Positions 17,967 to 27,503 of a stretch of DNA of 64,000 nt are shown here, piece by piece. The stretch lies in contig SCRT01000007.1 of NCBI GenBank assembly GCA_004298465.1, positions 186,001-250,000 of the forward strand, read 5' to 3'. Position 1 is the first letter of the stretch; each line of letters starts with the position of its first letter. Below the pieces are notes generated by a model that did no database searches, had not been told where the DNA came from, and saw only the letters and a list, made by a program, of their open reading frames with translations. A program made the position numbers and the translations under genes. Source of the stretch: Nevskiaceae bacterium (GTDB taxonomy: Bacteria; Pseudomonadota; Gammaproteobacteria; Nevskiales; Nevskiaceae).

Positions 17967-19630
17967 GCGGGGAAAGCCCTTTCGATCAGCACGTCCAGCG
18001 GAGCATGGGCCGGCAACGTACCGAAGGCCGCACCGTGGTTACCCGCCAGCCGCGTCTCACAGAATGCGTCCGCCACCGGGCGGCTGCCGGCCCGCACGAG
18101 GATCGCTGCCTGCAGCGCCAGCGCCAGGCGTTCCGTGATGCGACGTGCGCGCAGATCCAGCGTATCGGTGTCGTCCATGCAGGTCTTCAGGTACTTGATC
18201 TCGGCGTCCAGCGCCGGGTGCCCGCCGCGTGCTGCCGCCAGTTCCGCAAACAGGGCTGCGCGACTGTCTGGCTCGCGTCCGGCAGCGCGCAGCACGTCGA
18301 GACACTGGATGTTGCCGGAGCCTTCCCAGATGGAATTCAACGGCGCCTGCCGGTAGAGTCGCGCCAGTGGCGCTTCCTCGATATAGCCGTTGCCCCCCAG
18401 ACATTCCTGTGCTTCATTGATGAAGGCTGGTGCGCGTTTGCACACCCAGTACTTGCCCACCGCCGTGCCGATGCGGGCGAACGCCGCCTGTGCCGGATCG
18501 CGCGCGCTGGCGTCCACGGCGTGGGCGATCCGCGTCGTCAGTGCCGTGTGCGCCTCCGACTCCAGTGCGAGGTCGGCCAGCACGTTCTTCATCAGCGGCT
18601 GGTCGATGAGGAACTTGCCGAAGGTCTTGCGCCAGCGTGCGTGGTGGATGGCCCCCACGAGCGCGCGGCGCATGATGCTGGCCGAACCGATCATGCAGTC
18701 CTGCCGCGTCAGCGCCACCATTTCGAGGATCGTCGCCACTCCGCGGCCTTCTTCGCCCACCATCCAGCCGACGGCGTTCTGGAACTCGACTTCCGCACTC
18801 GCGTTCGACCAGTCGCCGAGCTTGTCCTTCAGGCGCTGGATGGCCACGGCATTCCGGTTGCCGTCCGGCGCAAAGCGCGGCACGAGGAAGCACGACACGC
18901 CAGCGTCCGACTGCGCAAGCACCAAATGCGCGTCGCACATCGGCGCGGAGTAGAACCACTTGTGCCCGATCAAACGGTACAGCTGCCCCGGCCCGCGGGT
19001 TTCAAGCGGCCACGCCCGCGTGGCGTTCGCGCGCACGTCTGAGCCGCCCTGTTTTTCCGTCATGCCCATGCCGATGGTATTGCCGGGCTTGTCCCACGCC
19101 GGGACCGAGCGCGCGTCGTATTGCGGCGCGGTAATGCGCGGCAACCACGCTGCGGCCAGGTCGGGCTGGTGGCGCAGCGCCGGCACGCAGGCGTAGGTCA
19201 TCGTCAGCGGGCAGCTCGTTCCGGCGTCCGCCTGGTTGTGCAGGAAGGACAGCGCCATGCGCGCGACGTGCGCGCCGGGCTGGTCGGCATGGCGCCAGGC
19301 GAAATTCGGCACGCCGTGCTTGATCGCCACCTGCATCAGTTCGTGATATGCGGGGTGGAACTCCACCGCGTCGATGCGGTGGCCAAAACGATCGAAGGGC
19401 TTGAATTTCGGCTTGTTCTCGTTGGCGATGCGCCCCGCTTCCAGGAGTTCCCCACCCGCCAGCTTCCCGTAGGCTGCAATCGTCGTTTCAGCCCAACCGC
19501 CCCCCCCGCGCTGCACTGCTTCGCGCAGCGGTGCGTCCGTTGCCCACAGATCGTAGACGTCCAGCGGAGGAACCTGGTTCGTCACCGCATGTGTGGCGAA
19601 CGCTTCAAAAGTGGACTGCGGCGTTTCCAT
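17963..19630 (-). CDS. Acyl-CoA dehydrogenase, AidB family
   Basis: 555 aa from ATG 19630 ([20 protein letters not shown]). The sequence has the FAD-contact [16 protein letters not shown] and [12 protein letters not shown] of the acyl-CoA dehydrogenase fold, plus the longer N- and C-terminal parts of the AidB group. AidB of E. coli binds DNA and belongs to the alkylation response; other members are isovaleryl-CoA-like dehydrogenases. The C-terminal DNA-binding surface cannot be judged by eye. It is the first gene of a two-gene unit with def. Confidence 0.88.
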   Translation of the reverse strand: METPQSTFEAFATHAVTNQVPPLDVYDLWATDAPLREAVQRGGGGWAETTIAAYGKLAGGELLEAGRIANENKPKFKPFDRFGHRIDAVEFHPAYHELMQVAIKHGVPNFAWRHADQPGAHVARMALSFLHNQADAGTSCPLTMTYACVPALRHQPDLAAAWLPRITAPQYDARSVPAWDKPGNTIGMGMTEKQGGSDVRANATRAWPLETRGPGQLYRLIGHKWFYSAPMCDAHLVLAQSDAGVSCFLVPRFAPDGNRNAVAIQRLKDKLGDWSNASAEVEFQNAVGWMVGEEGRGVATILEMVALTRQDCMIGSASIMRRALVGAIHHARWRKTFGKFLIDQPLMKNVLADLALESEAHTALTTRIAHAVDASARDPAQAAFARIGTAVGKYWVCKRAPAFINEAQECLGGNGYIEEAPLARLYRQAPLNSIWEGSGNIQCLDVLRAAGREPDSRAALFAELAAARGGHPALDAEIKYLKTCMDDTDTLDLRARRITERLALALQAAILVRAGSRPVADAFCETRLAGNHGAAFGTLPAHAPLDVLIERAFPA

Positions 19631-19782
19631 GATCTTCGTCTCCGTCAGAACCGGCTGCCTGATTGACAGGATACGGCGCTGCATCGACGTCGGCGTCAAT
19701 CTTCAGCCATGGCGTTACGCAATACACACTGCCACACAACCGGAAGCCGGGGCCCGGAACCGGGCCTCGGCTTCGCGCCCGA

Positions 19783-20160
19783 TCAGCCCAGCAGGTCTTT
19801 CGGAATGTTGCCGCCGTTGGCGGCCAGCTTCTGCAGCACCGTCTTGTGCAGCCAGATGTTCATGGCTGCGGAGTCGCCCATCTTGTCGGCCGGGCAGCCC
19901 AGCTCGGTAGCCAGCCCCTTGCGCGCGGCAAAGCTGCTGTCGAGATCGAGCAGCTTGAGCAGATCGACGATGGACGTCTTCCAGTTCAGCTTCTGTGAAT
20001 TCGCCGCCGCCATGCCTTCCAGCTTGGACATGACATCGACCACCGCGACCGGCGCGGCGGCCGGTGCCGCTGAAGTTGCAACCGGAGTCGCCGCTGGCGC
20101 TTCCACCGCCGCTGCCTTCTTGAAACCGAGTTTGTCGAGGATGGATGAGAACAGGCTCAT
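19783..20160 (-). CDS. DUF3597 domain protein
   Basis: 125 aa. MSLFSSILDKLGF and the C-terminal LDLDSSFAARKGLATELG and MNIWLHKTVLQKLAANGGN match the DUF3597 family, often called LysM-associated or phage-like small proteins, with no known function. An Ala/Pro/Val-rich linker (residues about 16-40) joins the short N-terminal helix to the folded domain. The start ATG 20160 has a perfect AAGGAG 7 nt upstream on the coding strand, ruling out the longer frame. Confidence 0.85.
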   Translation of the reverse strand: MSLFSSILDKLGFKKAAAVEAPAATPVATSAAPAAAPVAVVDVMSKLEGMAAANSQKLNWKTSIVDLLKLLDLDSSFAARKGLATELGCPADKMGDSAAMNIWLHKTVLQKLAANGGNIPKDLLG

Positions 20161-20407
20161 GTTGGCTCCTTGGAAAAGATTTTTCGAGAAAAGGCCGCCC
20201 ACGGATCCTGACCTTCCCGCGGAACGTACCCGACGCCTCCGCGGCAGCGAGCGTTAAACCTGCCCAGACCGCGAAACCGCGTGGGGCAGTGTTACCAGTC
20301 ATCGTTGCGTTGTCCAGAATCAGAGCAAAACGACCAGGCAGAAGCATGGGGCATCAAGTCCGGGCTGTCGCTAGAATTCGCCAACCAATTTCTCAAGGGA
20401 ATCCCTC

Positions 20408-21373
20408 ATGTCACTGCCTGTCCTGCTGAAGAACGCGCTGCGCCTACCTGCCGTCGCCTCGCCGATGTTCATCGTCTCGAACCCCGACCTCGTCATCGCC
20501 CAGTGCAAGGCCGGCATCGTCGGTTCCTTCCCGGCACTGAACGCGCGGCCGGCAGACCAGCTCGACGTGTGGCTTGCGCGCATCACGGAGGAACTCGACC
20601 GTTACAACCAGGCGCATCCAGACACTCCTGCCGCTCCGTTTGCCGTCAACCAGATCGTGCACAAGTCGAACCAGCGGCTCGACCACGACGTGGAAGCCTG
20701 CATCCGCCACAAGGTGCCGATCGTGATCACCTCGCTGGGCGCGCGCAAGGACGTGAACGACGCCATCCACGGTTACGGCGGAATCGTGTTCCACGACGTC
20801 ATCAACCAGCGCTTCGCGCACAAGGCGGTCGAAAAAGGCGCGGATGGCCTGATCCTCGTCGCCACCGGGGCCGGCGGCCACGCCGGGCGCCAGTCGCCGT
20901 TCGCGCTGGTGCAGGAAACCCGCGCGTGGTTCGACGGGCCGATCCTGCTATCCGGCGCCATCGCCAGCGGCGCCGCCATTCTCGCCACCCAAGCCATGGG
21001 CGCCGACCTCGCCTACATCGGCTCCGCCTTCATCGCCACGCGGGAAGCGAACGCGCTCGACGCCTACAAGCAATGCATCGTGGACGCCAGCGCCGAGGAC
21101 ATCGTCTACACGAACTACTTCACCGGCGTGCACGGCAACTATCTGAAACCTTCCATCCTCAACGCCGGCATGGACCCCGACCACCTGCCCGAAGCCGACC
21201 CGAGCAAGATGGACTTCGGCACCAGCAGCAACCTGCACGTGAAGGTGTGGAAAGACATCTGGGGCTGCGGGCAAGGCATCGGTGCCGTCAAGGAAGTCGT
21301 GGACACTGCGGAGCTCATCGCCCGCTTCCAGCACGAATACACCGCTGCCCGCGCGGCTTTGTGCGGCAACTGA
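20408..21373 (+). CDS. Nitronate monooxygenase (2-nitropropane dioxygenase family)
   Basis: 321 aa FMN-binding TIM barrel. PAVASPMFIVSNPDLV at the N-terminus, GADGLILVATGAGGHAGRQS with the phosphate-binding glycines, and PILLSGAIASGAAILATQAMGAD match the nitronate monooxygenase class I family. The enzyme oxidises nitronates such as propionate 3-nitronate. It is preceded by CAAGGG at a suitable distance from ATG 20408. Neighbours give no clue about its natural substrate. Confidence 0.92.
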   Translation: MSLPVLLKNALRLPAVASPMFIVSNPDLVIAQCKAGIVGSFPALNARPADQLDVWLARITEELDRYNQAHPDTPAAPFAVNQIVHKSNQRLDHDVEACIRHKVPIVITSLGARKDVNDAIHGYGGIVFHDVINQRFAHKAVEKGADGLILVATGAGGHAGRQSPFALVQETRAWFDGPILLSGAIASGAAILATQAMGADLAYIGSAFIATREANALDAYKQCIVDASAEDIVYTNYFTGVHGNYLKPSILNAGMDPDHLPEADPSKMDFGTSSNLHVKVWKDIWGCGQGIGAVKEVVDTAELIARFQHEYTAARAALCGN

Positions 21374-21484
21374 CAAACGCGCCACAACCCAAGACTCACC
21401 GCACTCAGCGCGCCGGCTCGTGACAGGCCGTGACTGGAAGCCTCGCGATGGAGCGGCGATAATCCGCCCCCTTGCGAGGCCGTT

Positions 21485-24400
21485 GTGTCTGATTTGCCAA
21501 TTCCGTTGTTGAAACTTCCCCCCGCTCCGCCCGCCGGCCAGTCCACGCCCTGGCAGGGGATCGCGCGTGCCGGTGCGGCCTTGGCGTTGGCCGAGCTGGC
21601 GCAGCACGATCCGCGGCTGGTGGTGGCGATCACGGCCGGCGAGCAGCAGGCTTACCGGCTGGAAACGGAATTGCGCGTGTTCCTGGACGGCACGTTGCCG
21701 GTCACGCATTTCCCCGACAGCGAAACACTGCCCTACGACCCGTTCTCGCCGCACCAGGAAATCCTGTCGCAGCGTCTGGCGGCGCTCTACCAGTTGCCGC
21801 GCCAGACGCGCGGTGTGTTCATCACCACCGCCGGCAATCTGATGGAGCACTTGCCGCCGCGTGCGTGGCTGGACGGCCGCGCGCTGGTGGTCAAGGCCGG
21901 CGACAAGCTGGACATAGAAACCTTCCGTGAACGGCTGGTAGCCGCCGGTTACGAAAGCGTTTCGGAAGTCCAGGTGCAGGGCGAATTCGCCGTGCGCGGC
22001 GCGCTTGTCGATCTGTTCCCGATGGGCGCGGAAGACGCCTACCGCTTCGACCTGTTCGACGACGAGATCGAGACCATCCGCCGCTTCGATCCCGGCACCC
22101 AGCGCTCCACCGACCAGGTGCAGGAAGTGCGCCTGCTGCCGGGGCGCGGGTTCCCGACCGGTCAGGAAGGTATTGACACGTTCCGCCGCCGCTGGCGCGA
22201 GAGCTTCAACGGCGATCCGTCGAAAAGCCCGGTGTACACGCACGTCAGCAAGGGCATCATGCCGGCCGGCATCGAGGCGTGGCTGCCACTGTTCTATGAG
22301 GCCGGCATCACCGCCACGCTGTTCGACTACCTGCCGCAAGCGCCGCTGGTGGTGGAGATGGCGGACACGGCAGCTGCGCTGGATACCGAATGGAAGCAGA
22401 TCGGCGAGCGCTTCGAGCGCTACTCCGGCAATCTGGAACGCCCGTTGCTGCCGCCCACACAGTTGTTCATGGAACCCGGACAAGTGCTGGCACGGCTGGC
22501 GCCCGACGCACGCCTGCAGGTTGCGGACACCGCCGCAGCCGGAACCGATCCTGCCGTATCTGCCCTCCCGAATGGTGAAGCCGCAACGCGGGAATGGCTG
22601 CAGGCCCATCCTGACACGCGCACGTTGTTCGTGGCCGACTCCACCGGCCGCCGCGAAGTGCTGCTCGACTGGTTGAAAACCCAGGGCATCCTGCCGCGCC
22701 ACTACGAACACTGGCCGCGCTTCGCTGCCGACCACAACCGCTACGGCGTTCTGCTCGCGCCGCTGCAGGCCGGCTTCGCCACCGCCGACGGCACGCTGGC
22801 GGTGGTGGCCGAAGCCCAGGTGTTCGGCCTGCCCGGCGCCGCCACGACGCTGCAGCGCAAGCGTGCACGTGTGCGCGACCCGGCCACCATCCTGCGCGAC
22901 CTGAACGACCTGCAGATCGGCGCGCCGGTCGTTCACATCGAACACGGCGTGGGGCGCTATGCGGGGTTGCAGAAGCTGTCTGCCGGCGGCGTGGACAACG
23001 AATACCTCGTACTCGAATACGCCGAGGGCAACAAGCTCTACGTCCCCGTCGCGTCGCTGAATCTGATCCATCGCTACACCGGTGCGAACCCGGAAACCGC
23101 CCCGCTGCACACGCTCGGCAACGACCGCTGGGTGAAGGCCCGCGAGAAAGCCCGCGAAAAGACCGCCGACGTGGCCGCGGAACTGCTGCAGATCCAGGCT
23201 CGGCGCCGGGCCCGCCCCGGCACCGCCATGCACGCCGATGCCGAGGCCTACAGGCAATTCTGTGTGGGTTTCCCGTTCGAGGCCACGCCCGACCAGCAAC
23301 TCGCCATCGACGCCGTCATCGCCGACCTCGGCAGCGACCGGCCGATGGACCGCGTGGTGTGCGGCGATGTCGGTTTCGGCAAGACCGAGATCGCACTACG
23401 CGCCGCCTTCGTCGCCGCCGCCAGCGGCCGCCAGGTGTGCGTGCTGGCGCCCACCACGTTGCTCGCCTCGCAGCACGAGAAGAACTTTCGCGACCGCTTC
23501 AGCGACCTGCCCATCACCATCGCCGCCTTGTCGCGCCTGAACAAGGCCAGCGAAGTCGAGACGCTGGAGAAGCTCGCCGCCGGCACGGTCGACATCGTCA
23601 TCGGCACGCATCGCCTGCTGCAGGACGACGTGGCTTTCAAGGACCTGGGCCTTTTGATCGTGGACGAGGAACAGCGTTTCGGCGTGCGCCAGAAGGAGCG
23701 CATCAAGAACCTGCGCGCGGAAGTGGACCTGCTCACGCTCACCGCCACGCCGATTCCACGCACCTTGAACATGAGCCTGGCGGGCGTGCGCGAGCTGTCC
23801 ATCATCGCCACACCACCGCCGGACCGCATCGCCATCCAGACCTTCGTCTCGGAATGGAACAGCGCGCTGGTGCAGGAAGCCTGCCTGCGCGAGCTCAAGC
23901 GCGGCGGGCAGATCTACTTCCTGCACAACGACGTGCGCAGCATGGCGCACTTCGCGGAAGAACTCCGCAAACTGGTGCCGGAAGCGGCGATCCGCACCGC
24001 CCACGGCCAGATGCGCCCACGCGAATTGGAACAGGTGATGCTCGACTTCTACCACGGGCGCTTCAACCTGCTGGTGTGCAGCACCATCATCGAGTCCGGC
24101 ATCGACGTGCCGGCGGCGAACACCATCCTCATCGACCGCGCCGACCACTTCGGCCTGGCCCAGTTGCACCAGTTGCGCGGCCGCGTCGGGCGCTCCAACC
24201 GCCGCGCCTACGCTTACCTGTTCGTGCCGCCCAAGCGTGCCCTGAAGCCCGACGCGCAGCGCCGGCTGGACGCGCTGGAAAAGCTTGACGAGCTCGGCGC
24301 TGGCTTCGCGCTCGCCACGCAGGACATGGAAATCCGCGGCGCCGGCGAACTGTTGGGCGAAAACCAGTCCGGGCAGATCGAGGAAGTCGGCTTCACGCTC

Positions 24401-24964
24401 TACGCGGAAATGCTGGAAGCTGCTGTCCGCAGCCTGAAGCACGGCAAGATCGACGACGACGCCTTCAGCCTCACCGGCCATGCCTGCGAAGTGGACCTCG
24501 GCACTTCGGCGTTGATCCCGGAAGACTACGTGCCGGACGCCCACACGCGCCTCGTGCTCTACAAGCGCCTGGCAGAAACCCGGGATGCCGCCGCGTTGCG
24601 CGAATTGAAAGTCGAGGCCGTCGACCGCTTTGGCTTTCTGCCCGACCAGGCCGAACGCCTATTCGACACCACGGCGCTGCGCCAGCGCTGCGAAAAGCTC
24701 GGCATCCAGCGCCTGCGCGCGAATAGCGACGGCGCACGGTTGGAATTCACTGCCCAGCCCCGCATCGAACCCGACCGGCTCATCAAGCTGATCCAGACCC
24801 AGCCACGCGTCTACCGGCTGGAAGGCAGCAGCAAGCTGCACATCCGCGCACCGCTCGGCGACGCCGCCGACCGTGCAGCGCGCATGAACGCCGTGCTCGA
24901 CCGGCTCGCAGGCGTGCCGTCACAGCAAACTGCCAGGCAAGCGGCCCCCGCCACCGCGGAATAA
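21485..24964 (+). CDS. mfd: Transcription-repair coupling factor
   Basis: 1159 aa, the normal length. The N-terminal third is the UvrB-like region that contacts UvrA; the middle has the RNA polymerase-interacting domain (VVHIEHGVGRYAGLQKL); the helicase part has Walker A GDVGFGKTE at 627-635 with K633 and motif II DEEQRFG at 727-733, then LTATPIPRTLNMSL and the VGRSNRRAYAYL end of motif VI. It displaces RNA polymerase stalled at lesions and recruits UvrA. The start is GTG 21485 (VSDLPIPLLKLPP). Confidence 0.97.
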   Translation: MSDLPIPLLKLPPAPPAGQSTPWQGIARAGAALALAELAQHDPRLVVAITAGEQQAYRLETELRVFLDGTLPVTHFPDSETLPYDPFSPHQEILSQRLAALYQLPRQTRGVFITTAGNLMEHLPPRAWLDGRALVVKAGDKLDIETFRERLVAAGYESVSEVQVQGEFAVRGALVDLFPMGAEDAYRFDLFDDEIETIRRFDPGTQRSTDQVQEVRLLPGRGFPTGQEGIDTFRRRWRESFNGDPSKSPVYTHVSKGIMPAGIEAWLPLFYEAGITATLFDYLPQAPLVVEMADTAAALDTEWKQIGERFERYSGNLERPLLPPTQLFMEPGQVLARLAPDARLQVADTAAAGTDPAVSALPNGEAATREWLQAHPDTRTLFVADSTGRREVLLDWLKTQGILPRHYEHWPRFAADHNRYGVLLAPLQAGFATADGTLAVVAEAQVFGLPGAATTLQRKRARVRDPATILRDLNDLQIGAPVVHIEHGVGRYAGLQKLSAGGVDNEYLVLEYAEGNKLYVPVASLNLIHRYTGANPETAPLHTLGNDRWVKAREKAREKTADVAAELLQIQARRRARPGTAMHADAEAYRQFCVGFPFEATPDQQLAIDAVIADLGSDRPMDRVVCGDVGFGKTEIALRAAFVAAASGRQVCVLAPTTLLASQHEKNFRDRFSDLPITIAALSRLNKASEVETLEKLAAGTVDIVIGTHRLLQDDVAFKDLGLLIVDEEQRFGVRQKERIKNLRAEVDLLTLTATPIPRTLNMSLAGVRELSIIATPPPDRIAIQTFVSEWNSALVQEACLRELKRGGQIYFLHNDVRSMAHFAEELRKLVPEAAIRTAHGQMRPRELEQVMLDFYHGRFNLLVCSTIIESGIDVPAANTILIDRADHFGLAQLHQLRGRVGRSNRRAYAYLFVPPKRALKPDAQRRLDALEKLDELGAGFALATQDMEIRGAGELLGENQSGQIEEVGFTLYAEMLEAAVRSLKHGKIDDDAFSLTGHACEVDLGTSALIPEDYVPDAHTRLVLYKRLAETRDAAALRELKVEAVDRFGFLPDQAERLFDTTALRQRCEKLGIQRLRANSDGARLEFTAQPRIEPDRLIKLIQTQPRVYRLEGSSKLHIRAPLGDAADRAARMNAVLDRLAGVPSQQTARQAAPATAE

Positions 24965-24997
24965 TCCAGTTTTGGGATGTCCACCGCTTCCGGGTTC

Positions 24998-25018
24998 CCA
25001 ATCACGGATCTCCAATCT
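24998..25018. repeat. Three 7-nt units (heptad intergenic repeat)
   Basis: CCAATCA, CGGATCT and CCAATCT follow each other without gaps after mfd. The same unit pattern C(C/G)AATC(A/T/C) recurs at 36477 and 39782. Confidence 0.6.
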
Positions 25019-25154
25019 CCCGCACTGCAACGCCACTCACCCCCGGCCGCTTCCGCTTACCCTCAACAGCTTTATCTTTACACCGGACACTGGGGAAATC
25101 GCGTATCGTTGCGGCGCAGGAATTGCGCCCTGCACATCATTCCAACCGTACCCC

Positions 25155-26444
25155 ATGCCCATCCGCGTGACCCATGCTTCCGGCCGTGCCGCCCGCCTGC
25201 TCGGCGCCAGCGCGCGCACCCTCGGCCGCAGCCTGCTCAAGCACGTACCGGGTGGCGATCGCATCGAAAAACAGGCGCAATACTGGGCCGAGGTGGGCGA
25301 GGACTGGGCCAACACGCTTGGCGAGCTGCGCGGCGCGGCCATGAAGATGGGCCAGATGATCGCGCAGTACTCCGACCTGTTCCCGAAGGAGTTCACCGAC
25401 AAGCTCAAGAAGTTGCAGCGCAACGTCGAACCCCTGCCGTTCGAGGAAGTCTCGCCGCTGCTGGACGCCGCCTGGTCGCCCGCACAGCGCGCACTCGTAG
25501 CCCATGTCGAACCGCGCGCCATCGCTGCCGCCAGCATCGGTCAAGTGCACCGCGCCCAGCTCGCGGACGGCACGCCCATCGTCATCAAGCTGCGCTATCC
25601 CGGCGTGCACGAGGCGGTCACTTCTGACGTCAAGCAGCTGCGCCGCATCCTCGGCCTGTCGAAGCTGCTGCCGATCGAGGACACGGCCATGGACCGCCTT
25701 GTCGCGGAAGTGAAGGCGCGCTTCGAGGAAGAAACCGATTTCGGCAACGAACTCAGAAACCTGCTGGAACTACGCGGCCAGCCGCACCGCGGCATCGTCT
25801 ATCCCAAGCCGCTGGCAAAGTTGTGTGGCCCCGGAGTTCTCGTCATGAGCGAAGAGTCCGGCGCCGCGATGGAAGAGGCGCAGGGCTGGGACCAGGGAGT
25901 GCGCGACCAGCTCGGCAGCCATCTTCTGGCGTGGCTGTGCCGTGGCATCTACCGCACCGGCACCGTACACGCCGATCCACATGCCGGCAACTTCGCATTC
26001 CGCGACAACGGCGACGTGGTCGTCTACGACTTCGGCTGCGTCAAGCACATCCCACCGCAGACCATCGACGAACTGAAACAGCTGCTGAACTGCGGGCTAG
26101 CGGCAGACTGGCCCGGCACGCACGCCGCCATGGAACGGCTCGGCGGCATCGCGCACGGCGTTAGCGCGAACCAGCTCGAAGCGTTCTATGCCGAACTTGC
26201 AGATCGCCTCTATGTGCCAGTGCGTGCGCAGGATGGCTTCGACTTCTCGGACACGTCCTATGTCGCCGAACTGCGCGCCTGCGTGCACGGACACCTCGGG
26301 GACTCCTTCAAGTTCCGCCCCATCAGCGAACTATTGTTCGTCACGCGGGCGATCAGCGGCGTGTATTGGCTGCTGCGCAACCTCGAAGCGCGCGTCCCGG
26401 TCGCCCGCGTGCTCGCTGCCAACGGCGCGCCGATTCCGTCCTGA
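25155..26444 (+). CDS. ABC1/AarF/UbiB-family atypical kinase
   Basis: 429 aa. KMGQ at 64-67 is the KxGQ signature, AAASIGQVH at 124-132 is the alanine-rich nucleotide loop, K145 in VIKLRYPG is the candidate catalytic lysine, and HADPHAGNFAF followed by VYDFGCV are the catalytic and metal loops. Members such as UbiB and COQ8 act as ATPases in lipid or ubiquinone biosynthesis. No C-terminal membrane helix is evident, so this is probably not the UbiB of the ubi operon but a soluble paralogue. I start at ATG 25155 because the upstream frame has no family similarity. Confidence 0.88.
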   Translation: MPIRVTHASGRAARLLGASARTLGRSLLKHVPGGDRIEKQAQYWAEVGEDWANTLGELRGAAMKMGQMIAQYSDLFPKEFTDKLKKLQRNVEPLPFEEVSPLLDAAWSPAQRALVAHVEPRAIAAASIGQVHRAQLADGTPIVIKLRYPGVHEAVTSDVKQLRRILGLSKLLPIEDTAMDRLVAEVKARFEEETDFGNELRNLLELRGQPHRGIVYPKPLAKLCGPGVLVMSEESGAAMEEAQGWDQGVRDQLGSHLLAWLCRGIYRTGTVHADPHAGNFAFRDNGDVVVYDFGCVKHIPPQTIDELKQLLNCGLAADWPGTHAAMERLGGIAHGVSANQLEAFYAELADRLYVPVRAQDGFDFSDTSYVAELRACVHGHLGDSFKFRPISELLFVTRAISGVYWLLRNLEARVPVARVLAANGAPIPS

Positions 26445-26551
26445 GGCGCTACCGTCAAGCCCCAACGGAGCGCTGACGCGCCCGGTCATTCCACGTTCAG
26501 CAGAATTGCCGATAATCCGCATCCGCGTGCACTTCGCGCGTTGCCTTGCCT

Positions 26552-27445
26552 ATGACCATGCAAACGTCCTTCCGCCCGAAAACGGTTTCCAGATTCCACA
26601 CGACCAGCTCGCGCGTTGCCAGGGTTCTGTGTTGCACCCTGGTCGTCGCGGCTCTGCAGGGCTGTGCAACGGTGACGACACTCGTGGAGCATCACAATCT
26701 GCAGGTCACCACGCGCATGTCGTCCAGCCTGTTCATGAACCCGACCGCGCCAGCCGACCGCAGCGTCTTCCTGCAGGTGCAGAATACCAACGACAAGGGT
26801 GATTTCGGCCTCGGGCCGGCGCTGGCGGCCGTGATCCAGTCGCGGGGCTGGACGCTGGTGACTGACCCGGCAAAGGCCCGTGTGGTTCTGCAAATTGGCG
26901 TGCTGCAGGCTGGCAAGATGCAGGTGCAGAGCCTGCAGACTGCACTCGTCGGCGGCTACGGCAGCGTGCTGGCAACTGCGGCGGTCGGGGCTGGTATCGC
27001 GGCGGCCGCTGGTGGCAGCGGCACGGCCATCGGGGGAACCGCGATCGGGCTCGGCACCGCCGACTACGTGGGCGGCCTGCTGGTCAAGCCGGAAACCTTT
27101 TCGGTGGTGGCCGATATCCGCGTCCTGCAGCGCAAGGACGTTCCTGTGCCGCCACCAGTCGTCCCCACGACTCCAGCACCTGCGCCCACCCCGGTGACCC
27201 CGGAAAACAGCGGCAACGCGCCTGCTGCACCCGCCACTCCGGCGCCAGCCACTAGCGCAGTGCTGTCCACCCCACCGCCTGTTCCACCGGCCCTGCCACC
27301 GCCCGCCAGTACGCCCCCGGCACCGACTTACGCCACCCAGCAAACCCGCGTGGTGTGCTTTGCAGAACGCACGAACTTGACGTGGAACGACGCGATGCCC
27401 GCGTTGCGGCAAGGGCTGGTGAATACACTCGCCGGGCTGTTCTGA
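26552..27445 (+). CDS. TraT-like outer-membrane lipoprotein with Pro/Ala-rich insertion
   Basis: 297 aa. A signal peptide ends in VVAALQGC (lipobox). The mature part tracks the conjugative-plasmid TraT protein: HNLQVTTRMSSSLFMNP, SVFLQVQNTNDKGDF, VLQAGKMQVQS, a glycine-rich hydrophobic stretch (AVGAGIAAAAGGSGTAIGG) and the C-terminal TRVVCFAERTNLTW. Between these lies about 70 residues rich in Pro, Ala and Thr that TraT lacks. TraT gives surface exclusion and serum resistance; here the gene has no transfer genes around it, so its role is open. The start is ATG 26552 or 26558. Confidence 0.82.
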   Translation: MTMQTSFRPKTVSRFHTTSSRVARVLCCTLVVAALQGCATVTTLVEHHNLQVTTRMSSSLFMNPTAPADRSVFLQVQNTNDKGDFGLGPALAAVIQSRGWTLVTDPAKARVVLQIGVLQAGKMQVQSLQTALVGGYGSVLATAAVGAGIAAAAGGSGTAIGGTAIGLGTADYVGGLLVKPETFSVVADIRVLQRKDVPVPPPVVPTTPAPAPTPVTPENSGNAPAAPATPAPATSAVLSTPPPVPPALPPPASTPPAPTYATQQTRVVCFAERTNLTWNDAMPALRQGLVNTLAGLF

Positions 27446-27458
27446 ACCCGCCGGTGGT

Positions 27459-27485
27459 GCGCGCGGGGCGCGTCCCGCCGCGCGC
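27459..27485. terminator. GC-rich hairpin between convergent genes
   Basis: GCGCGCGG and CCGCGCGC can form an 8-bp stem around 11 nt between the TraT-like and SPOR-protein stops. It has no T-run; termination is inferred only from position. Confidence 0.3.
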
Positions 27486-27503
27486 CAAGAGGGCCGCAAT
27501 CGC

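Noticed and set aside
20948..23299. 783-codon open frame antisense to mfd
   Set aside because: Shadow of a high-GC gene; mfd on the plus strand has full motifs, the antisense product has no domain.
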